Below are positions 1-4,634 of a stretch of 10,458 nucleotides of DNA, piece by piece. The translations under genes and the position numbers were made by a program. The notes beneath the pieces are model-generated. The model was not told the DNA's origin, searched no databases, and saw nothing but the letters and a program-made list of their open reading frames with translations. Origin of the DNA: Methanimicrococcus sp. (GTDB lineage Archaea; Halobacteriota; Methanosarcinia; Methanosarcinales; Methanosarcinaceae); NCBI GenBank assembly GCA_009783635.1, contig WRDC01000050.1, forward strand, positions 1 to 10,458, read 5' to 3'. The stretch's first letter is position 1; every line of letters starts with the position of its first letter.

Positions 1-62
1 CCGCCGGCGTTCCCTGTTGTACTGAAGTGTGCGAGCCTTCGGGAAGCTTGGATCGCTGCCAT
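1..62 (+). rRNA. 5S ribosomal RNA, 3' part only (5' part outside the window)
   Basis: The first ~62 bases read like the 3' half of an archaeal 5S rRNA. The recognisable parts are the GTACTGAAGTGTGCGAGCC segment, the following GGGAAGC, and a closing GATCGCTGCC that would pair with the missing 5' end. These match in order and spacing the halobacterial/methanogen 5S pattern (AGUACUGGAGUGCGCGAGCC, CUGGGAA, GGUUCGCCGCC) as I remember it. The exact 3' end is uncertain by a few bases (about 60-65). It implies that a 16S-23S-5S operon, or at least a 5S gene, lies immediately left of the window. No tRNA follows it. Confidence 0.85.
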
Positions 63-65
63 GAG

Positions 66-133
66 ACTTTCTTTATTACTCTTATTTTGTTGTTTTTGAA
101 TTGAAGAGCGAAGGCTCTTTTGTTTGTTTTTTT
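66..133 (+). terminator. T-rich terminator region of the 5S/rRNA transcript
   Basis: Just after the 5S end the plus strand becomes very T-rich (66-99), then carries a perfect 6-bp hairpin, AAGAGC 104-109 / GCTCTT 114-119 with a GAAG loop. A T-rich run to about 134, including T8, follows. Archaeal transcription commonly stops at U-tracts, and a hairpin plus T-run right after a stable RNA gene is a sensible terminator. The assignment is inferred from position and composition. Confidence 0.6.
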
Positions 134-186
134 TAATGAACAGAGGGGTTGTTTTTGATTGATTCGATCGAATAGCGTAAGCTCTT
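104..186 (+). repeat. Two copies of a short hairpin + T-tract element
   Basis: The element at 104-121 (AAGAGC-GAAG-GCTCTTTT) recurs in degenerate form at 171-188 (AATAGC-GTAA-GCTCTTTT). Both have a 4-base loop and a T-rich 3' flank. The first stem is perfect; the second has one T/C mismatch. They look like a duplicated terminator or processing element downstream of the rRNA gene. Confidence 0.45.
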
Positions 187-524
187 TTATTATTGATTTG
201 TGGAAAAAAAGAGGATGCCTTTTTGAATGAGATTTGTTTGAAAATGTGTGCGGGTCGCGCGCGCGGGCTGCGGGCGAGAGCGGGCTGACCGCATTTCGGC
301 GCGTTGCCGCTAAAAGCTGCAGGTCTTTGGGAATTTCTGTTTCTGAAATTGAAATGACAGAGAACTGAAACACAACAATTCATTCAGCGCTAATTTTTTC
401 CGAAAGAGATAAGAAAGAAATAAATCATAACAGAATGCATTAATGTATTACAAATCGTTTGAAACAGTAATCATTTACCAAAAAATCGGAATCAATCGGT
501 CAAAATATTAAAAAGCGGGATCTT
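187..524. other. Gene-free spacer between rRNA tail and cdc48, with a GC-rich island
   Basis: I find no convincing gene here. Positions 248-312 are strikingly GC-rich (runs of CG/GC, a small GCGG 280-283 / CCGC 289-292 hairpin) inside an otherwise AT-rich spacer. This could be a structured RNA, a remnant of rRNA-operon sequence or chance. The last ~150 bases are A-rich and should contain the cdc48 promoter. AAATAAATC at about 419-427 is a possible TATA-like element, but weak. A near-palindrome TGCATTAATGTA at 436-447 might be an operator, but nothing else supports that. Confidence 0.4.
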
Positions 525-3053
525 ATGACGATGAAAAAGAACATAATTGTCGAAACGGAAGAAACGGAACAAGAAAATGTTTTGCGACCGAAATCGGAAC
601 AGAGAAAAATAATTATGGAAGAATTGACGCCCGATAAGAGATCTGCGGCCCGGCCGCCCAAGCCGGAAGAACTTCAGATGGAAGTTGAGAAAGTTTACCC
701 GAGCGATGATTATGGCAAAGGTATCATTCAGCTGACGCCGGAAATCATGGAAATGCTTGACATCGGCATTGGGGAAATCATTGAAATCGAAGGAGAACGG
801 AAAACAGTTGCCCGCGTTTGGAAAGCAAACATATTGGACGGGCTGACGGAAGAGACCGTCCGCATCGACACATTCATCCGCTACAATGCAAAGGTGACCG
901 TTGGCGATAAGGTAACACTTCGAAAAACCAAAGCCGTTTCCGCAAAAAAAATAACCGTTGCCCCGCTTGAAGAAGAAAGAATTACACTGAACAGTGAAAT
1001 TGAAGACCGCATCCGTTACAATTTAAGAGAACGCTACTTGGTAAAAGAAGATATTGTTCCCGTCAGAAAAGACCTGCTGGGACTGAATGACGTCTCACAG
1101 CCCGAGATGAAAAAGCAGACGGTCGAGTTTATGGTGACACAGGTGACCCCTTCCAAATCGCCGGTGATGATTACCGATGAAACCCAAATCTCGTTTGAGA
1201 AAAGCGCGGGCGGATTTCGTAAAAAACATATCTCGTATGAAGATATCGGCGGCCTCGGCGACAAACTGGCAGAAATCCGTGAAACCGTTGAACTGCCGAT
1301 GAAACAGCCGCGCCTTTTTAATAAATTAAAAATCAGTCCTCCGAAAGGGCTGATTCTTCACGGCATCCCGGGAACAGGAAAAACAATCATTGCCCGCGCC
1401 GTTGCCGATGAAATCGGCGCCAACTTTTATTACATAGCGGGCCCCGAAATCATGAAAAGCGGTTACGGTCAAAGCGAAGAAAAGATTCGGGAATTGTTTG
1501 CCGAAGCCATGAAAAACGCGCCGGCAATTATTTTTATTGATGAAATCGATTCGATCGCCCTGAAAAGAGAACAGTCGGGAGAAGTTGAGAGGCGTATTGT
1601 TTCTCAATTGCTGACGGTTATGGACGGCATGCTGGATACGTCACAGGTTTTTGTAATTGCGACAACCAACCGCATTCATTCCATTGACCCGGCCCTGCGC
1701 CGCCCGGGACGTTTTGACCATGAAATAGAAATCGGCGCGCCGGATGTTGCCGGCAGGGAAGAAATCATCCGAATCCATGCCCGCGCCATGCCGCTTGAAG
1801 GATATCCGAAAATCAAGAAGATTGAAACCGCTCTCCGAAAAGAAAAGGAGACGGCAAAGCGCAATGCCGAGTCGGGCAACAAAGATGCGGCGGTATCCGA
1901 TAAAGCCGCAATCGCCGACCTGACAAAGAAACTGGCGGCAGCGAAGGACCAATACGAAACAAATGCCAAAACGCTGTTCAAAGAAATGGCGTCACAGACA
2001 CAGGGTTACGTCGGCGCCGATTTGGCCGCCCTCTGCCGCGAAGCCGCTTTAAATGCCGTTAAAAGAATCGCGCCAACGGTTGATATGGATGAAAATTTGA
2101 GTGACGAAGTGTTGGACGCGCTTGTTGTTACCAACAAAGATTTTGAACGCGCGCTCAAAAACAGCGAACCTTCGGCGCTTCGGGAGATTTATGTTGAAAT
2201 TCCGGAAGTGAGCTGGGAAGACATCGGCGGCTTGGACGCTGTCAAGCAGCAGATTATCGAAACCGTGGAATGGCCGCTGAAATACCCCGACAAATTCACT
2301 CAATTCGGTATTGAGCCGCCGACCGGCATTCTGCTTTACGGCCCGCCGGGAACGGGAAAGACAATGCTGGCGCAGGCCGTTGCGCACGAATCCGAAGCTA
2401 GTTTTATCAGCATCAAAAGCACGGAACTCTTATTGAAATGGGTCGGCGAGTCCGAAAAAGCAATGAAAGAAGTATTCAGAAAAGCGAAGCAGGCCTCTCC
2501 GGCAATCATATTCTTTGACGAAATCGATGCTTTCGCAACCGTCCGCGAAAGCGGATCCATCGGAACACGATCGGTTGCGGAAAGCACGCTCAATCAAATG
2601 CTGGTGGAGATGGACGGCATAGAACGCTTAAAAGACGTTTTCATCATTGCCGCAACGAACAGGCCCGACACGCTGGATTCAGCGCTCATCCGCCCGGGGC
2701 GGCTGGACCGCTTAGTCTATGTCGGTCCGCCTGACCTGCCCGGAAGAAAAGCCGTGTTTGAAATATATTTAAGAAAGACACCGGTTGCGGCGGATGTCAG
2801 CATTTCGGAACTGGCCGAGAGAACAGAAAAGTACACCGGCGCGGACATCGAAGCCGTCTGCCGTGAAGCCGTGATGATGGCGCTTCGCGAAAATATGGAT
2901 ACGAAAGAAATCACGCGCGATGATTTTGAAAAGGCGCTTGATGTCATCAAACCGTCCGTCGGCGAAGAATTGAATAAAACATATGAAAATATGGCGGACT
3001 TTATCAAAAACAAAGACCGGCCGGATGATGATTACTTCATGGCGTATAGATAA
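525..3053 (+). CDS. VAT/Cdc48-family AAA+ ATPase with a coiled-coil insertion in D1
   Basis: Archaeal p97/VAT homologue: a hexameric cytosolic unfoldase that threads proteins toward the proteasome. Order: charged N-terminal extension (1-48), double-psi barrel N domain (about 49-200, typical GIIQLTPEIMEMLDI and EIIEIEGERKTVARVW), D1 and D2. D1 has Walker A GIPGTGKT (280-287) and Walker B IIFIDEID (335-342). D2 has GPPGTGKT (606-613) and IIFFDEID (661-668). Both show a near-canonical RPGR(F/L)D segment. At 842 residues it is longer than the ~730-760 typical of VAT. The excess is the N-terminal extension plus about 50-55 charged residues after MPL in D1 (about 425-484), rich in K/E/A and probably coiled coil. 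A purine patch CGGGA (516-520) lies before ATG 525; ATG 531 is slightly better spaced from it, so the start may be two codons later. Monocistronic by spacing. Confident of family; the substrate is unknown. Confidence 0.95.
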   Translation: MTMKKNIIVETEETEQENVLRPKSEQRKIIMEELTPDKRSAARPPKPEELQMEVEKVYPSDDYGKGIIQLTPEIMEMLDIGIGEIIEIEGERKTVARVWKANILDGLTEETVRIDTFIRYNAKVTVGDKVTLRKTKAVSAKKITVAPLEEERITLNSEIEDRIRYNLRERYLVKEDIVPVRKDLLGLNDVSQPEMKKQTVEFMVTQVTPSKSPVMITDETQISFEKSAGGFRKKHISYEDIGGLGDKLAEIRETVELPMKQPRLFNKLKISPPKGLILHGIPGTGKTIIARAVADEIGANFYYIAGPEIMKSGYGQSEEKIRELFAEAMKNAPAIIFIDEIDSIALKREQSGEVERRIVSQLLTVMDGMLDTSQVFVIATTNRIHSIDPALRRPGRFDHEIEIGAPDVAGREEIIRIHARAMPLEGYPKIKKIETALRKEKETAKRNAESGNKDAAVSDKAAIADLTKKLAAAKDQYETNAKTLFKEMASQTQGYVGADLAALCREAALNAVKRIAPTVDMDENLSDEVLDALVVTNKDFERALKNSEPSALREIYVEIPEVSWEDIGGLDAVKQQIIETVEWPLKYPDKFTQFGIEPPTGILLYGPPGTGKTMLAQAVAHESEASFISIKSTELLLKWVGESEKAMKEVFRKAKQASPAIIFFDEIDAFATVRESGSIGTRSVAESTLNQMLVEMDGIERLKDVFIIAATNRPDTLDSALIRPGRLDRLVYVGPPDLPGRKAVFEIYLRKTPVAADVSISELAERTEKYTGADIEAVCREAVMMALRENMDTKEITRDDFEKALDVIKPSVGEELNKTYENMADFIKNKDRPDDDYFMAYR

Positions 3054-3100
3054 CATAAACCTAACGTAAAATAACATAAATTAACGTAAATTAACATAAA
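3051..3100 (+). repeat. Five phased TAACRTAAA repeats (about 10-bp period)
   Basis: TAACATAAA and TAACGTAAA alternate at 3051, 3062, 3072, 3082 and 3092. The spacings are 11, 10, 10 and 10 bp, so the copies lie on one face of the helix. The first copy contains the cdc48 stop codon. The array ends about 40 bp before the TATA box of the downstream PRC-barrel gene. It could be a regulator-binding array or slippage-grown low-complexity sequence. Confidence 0.75.
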
Positions 3101-3133
3101 ATTGAACTTTCGATCAAAATCCGGTACTGTCAT

Positions 3134-3148
3134 GAAAATGTATATAAA
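3134..3148 (+). promoter_or_regulatory. Archaeal BRE/TATA-type promoter for the PRC-barrel gene
   Basis: TATATAAA at 3141-3148 is preceded by the A-rich GAAAATG (3134-3140), a plausible BRE. Initiation about 25 bp downstream would be near 3168-3175, giving a 5' leader of roughly 70-75 nt. It is the clearest TATA box in the window. The leader ends in a good ribosome-binding site, AGAGGA at 3232-3237, 7 nt before the ATG. Confidence 0.6.
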
Positions 3149-3183
3149 ATAAAAGCGATTTAAATAGAGAAAATAACAAAAAG

Positions 3184-3204
3184 AAACGGACCAAAAATCC
3201 GTTT
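3184..3204 (+). promoter_or_regulatory. Perfect 7-bp hairpin in the PRC-barrel gene leader
   Basis: AAACGGA (3184-3190) and TCCGTTT (3198-3204) form a perfect inverted repeat with a 7-base CCAAAAA loop, followed by TATTTTACTT. Because it lies between the TATA box and the start codon it would be in the 5' untranslated leader. It may serve as a terminator for read-through from cdc48, an RNA-level control element, or a protein-binding palindrome in DNA. The structure is visible; the role is inferred. Confidence 0.45.
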
Positions 3205-3244
3205 ATTTTACTTAAATTTCACACAATTCAAAGAGGAAACGACA

Positions 3245-3508
3245 ATGAAATATTATGCAAAGCGCCTTTTCGACAACAAGAAAGTGATGTCGACCGACGC
3301 GAAAGAAATCGGTATGTTAAAAGACATTCACATTAACGCAAAAAACGGAACCATCGTGGATTTAGTCGTCCGCCCCGCTGAAGGTCTGGACACCGCCAAA
3401 TACCAAAAAGAAGAGGATTATATTTTAATTCCGTTCAGCTCTGTCAGCGCCGTCAAAGATTATGTCATTGTCGACAAAGATAAAGCAAAAGTATTCACGG
3501 CAAGGTAA
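3245..3508 (+). CDS. Small PRC-barrel domain protein
   Basis: An 87-residue protein consisting almost wholly of one PRC-barrel domain, a small beta-barrel fold shared with RimM and photosynthetic reaction-centre H subunit. Supporting features: an early segment around IGMLKDIHINAKNGTIVDLVVRP (residues about 22-44, the usual 'G.v.D..id...g.i..lvv' strand pattern), then YILIPFSSVSAVKDYVIV (59-76), the closing strands. No signal peptide or membrane segment. Stand-alone PRC-barrel proteins are common in methanogens and haloarchaea, and some archaeal ones act in cell division, but nothing here identifies the partner. Good Shine-Dalgarno (AGAGGA), own TATA promoter and own terminator make it a single-gene unit. 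Confident of domain, not of function. Confidence 0.9.
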   Translation: MKYYAKRLFDNKKVMSTDAKEIGMLKDIHINAKNGTIVDLVVRPAEGLDTAKYQKEEDYILIPFSSVSAVKDYVIVDKDKAKVFTAR

Positions 3509-3525
3509 TATTGCCGCTTTTTTTT
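3498..3525 (+). terminator. Hairpin plus T8 terminator of the PRC-barrel gene
   Basis: CGGCAA (3498-3503) pairs perfectly with TTGCCG (3511-3516) around a 7-base loop, then one C and eight T (3518-3525). The stop codon TAA (3506-3508) sits inside the loop. This is bacterial-looking intrinsic terminator geometry, with the U-run that archaeal polymerase also responds to. Additional T-runs continue to about 3650. Confidence 0.7.
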
Positions 3526-3652
3526 CATTTTACGGTTTTCTTTTTACAATTTTCTTTTCAGTTTTCTTTTTAAGTTTTTTTTTAAGTTCTCTTTTAAGTT
3601 TTCTTTTTTGAACAGTTTTTTACAGTCTTCTTTTCTTTTTTTATCTTCCTTT
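3526..3652. other. Long pyrimidine-biased tract with repeated TTTTCTTTT words
   Basis: The plus strand from the T8 to about 3652 is dominated by T with some C. Variants of TTTTCTTTT and TTTTTAAG recur (for example near 3536, 3551, 3563, 3591 and 3601). It contains no ORF. It can serve as back-up termination sequence for the PRC-barrel transcript; read from the minus strand it is a purine-rich 3' trailer of the phosphatase gene. Confidence 0.5.
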
Positions 3653-3716
3653 AACTGTTTCAAATTTTTAACTGTTTCAAATTTTTAACTGTTTCAAATT
3701 TTTAACTGTTTCAAAA
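3653..3716 (-). repeat. 17-bp tandem repeat downstream of the phosphatase gene
   Basis: On the plus strand the unit AACTGTTTCAAATTTTT occurs three times exactly (3653-3669, 3670-3686, 3687-3703), followed by a fourth partial copy (3704-3715) that abuts the phosphatase stop codon (TCA at 3717-3719 on plus, TGA on minus). Perfect identity suggests recent expansion. It lies in the convergent spacer between the PRC-barrel and phosphatase genes. Confidence 0.85.
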
Positions 3717-4445
3717 TCAAAGCTTAATATAAAAATCCCTTTTTTCATCGCTTAATTCAAGCAGATCGTTTTTCAGCAAATAATCGACTGCTTCTGAAAA
3801 ACCATCTCCGAAACTGTTTTTAAGGACAATGTCCGCTTCTTTTTTGACATGAGCGGGAGCGTTGGCAACGGCAAACGATAGACCGGACGCCCGAAACATA
3901 TCAATATCATTTTCGGAGTCGCCGATTGTTACAAATTTTTTTGCGGACGCGCCCATCATTTCGGCCAAATCCATTAAAGCCGGTCCCTTGCAGATGTTTT
4001 TATCGGTAATATAAAACGCGGCCTCGGTATCAACCAATGAAATATTCGGAAAATCCGAAAGATAAGGAAGAACATCTGCGGCAGAGACCGTTTTTGAAAA
4101 AGAAACATCTGTCAGACGTTTGGAGGAATCAAAAGCCCTGACCGGCAGATTTTTCAGAATTAAAGACAGAGCGGCTTGAATTTCGTTCATGCAAGACTCA
4201 ACGATGACCGGCGCGGCGTTATCGTCCGGCAAAAGAATCCCGCCGTTTTCGGCAATAATCGGAGAGCGCGTGCCAAGCGTTTTGGAGAGAGTTCTTGAAA
4301 AACACAAACTGTTGCCCGTGACCAGAACAAAGGGAATCCGGCCGGACAGAAAATGAGCGGCGGACAGAGCGGCTGCCGACAAGCGGCTGTCATCATGCGT
4401 AATTGTTCCGTCAATATCGGAAGCTATACCAAAAAAACGGTCCAT
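3717..4445 (-). CDS. Archaeal-type phosphoglycolate phosphatase, HAD superfamily (C2B cap)
   Basis: Hydrolyses 2-phosphoglycolate or a related small phosphoester in the cytosol. The four HAD motifs are all visible in 242 residues. Motif I is DIDGTIT (10-16; D10 nucleophile, D12 acid/base). Motif II is LVTGNS (41-46). Motif III is Lys153 in ICKGPALMDL. Motif IV is GDSENDIDMF (175-184). The segment IIAENGGI (63-70) after motif II is characteristic of the archaeal phosphoglycolate phosphatase / Cof-like group, and the length fits. The ATG at 4445 puts motif I at residue 10, as usual, so the start is likely right. It is divergent from cobD and not part of the cobamide cluster. A close alternative is sucrose-phosphatase-like or another sugar-phosphate HAD enzyme; the precise substrate cannot be fixed from sequence. 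Confidence 0.9.
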   Translation of the reverse strand: MDRFFGIASDIDGTITHDDSRLSAAALSAAHFLSGRIPFVLVTGNSLCFSRTLSKTLGTRSPIIAENGGILLPDDNAAPVIVESCMNEIQAALSLILKNLPVRAFDSSKRLTDVSFSKTVSAADVLPYLSDFPNISLVDTEAAFYITDKNICKGPALMDLAEMMGASAKKFVTIGDSENDIDMFRASGLSFAVANAPAHVKKEADIVLKNSFGDGFSEAVDYLLKNDLLELSDEKRDFYIKL

Positions 4446-4463
4446 GAATTGAAAATGAAACGA

Positions 4464-4474
4464 ACAAATATAGA
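4464..4474 (-). promoter_or_regulatory. TATA-like element for the phosphatase gene, implying a leaderless or near-leaderless mRNA
   Basis: On the minus strand CTATATTTG (plus positions about 4465-4473) lies about 24 bp upstream of the phosphatase ATG. Archaeal initiation about 25 bp downstream of TATA would coincide with the start codon. No Shine-Dalgarno sequence is seen immediately upstream of that ATG, which fits a leaderless transcript. Confidence 0.4.
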
Positions 4475-4595
4475 GTTAGCTGTGTCCGGCAACATATATC
4501 GGCAGGCGGCTGTATAAAGAGAAGTGGATTAAAATGGGTTTTGATTTCGAATGCTTGTCCCTGATAAAACAATATAACTGATGCAGACGAACAGC

Positions 4596-4604
4596 TTAAT
4601 ATAT
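4596..4604 (+). promoter_or_regulatory. TATA-like element for the cobamide cluster
   Basis: TTAATATAT at 4596-4604 is the best TATA match in the divergent spacer on the plus strand. It would place initiation near 4625, only about 10 nt before ATG 4635. It lies inside the N-terminal extension that would result from using ATG 4581, which has no ribosome-binding site. This favours ATG 4635 as the true cobD start. I see no corrinoid riboswitch in the spacer. Confidence 0.4.
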
Positions 4605-4634
4605 GTTAAAATCCAATTTTATGAAAGATATTCC

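Noticed and set aside
1..99. Short open frames across the left edge, including a minus-strand one starting ATGGCAGCG
   Set aside because: The sequence matches the 3' half of an archaeal 5S rRNA, which explains it better than a protein-coding fragment.
1034..3077. Several 75-112 codon minus-strand ORFs inside the Cdc48 gene
   Set aside because: All are antisense shadows of a conserved AAA+ gene with intact Walker motifs; none has a domain or start signal.
3653..3716. Possible CRISPR-like array
   Set aside because: Units are 17 bp in direct contact with no spacers and no cas genes nearby; it is a simple tandem repeat.
4581..4634. Upstream in-frame ATG of cobD adding 18 residues
   Set aside because: No ribosome-binding site, no homology in the added residues, and the best TATA element lies within it.
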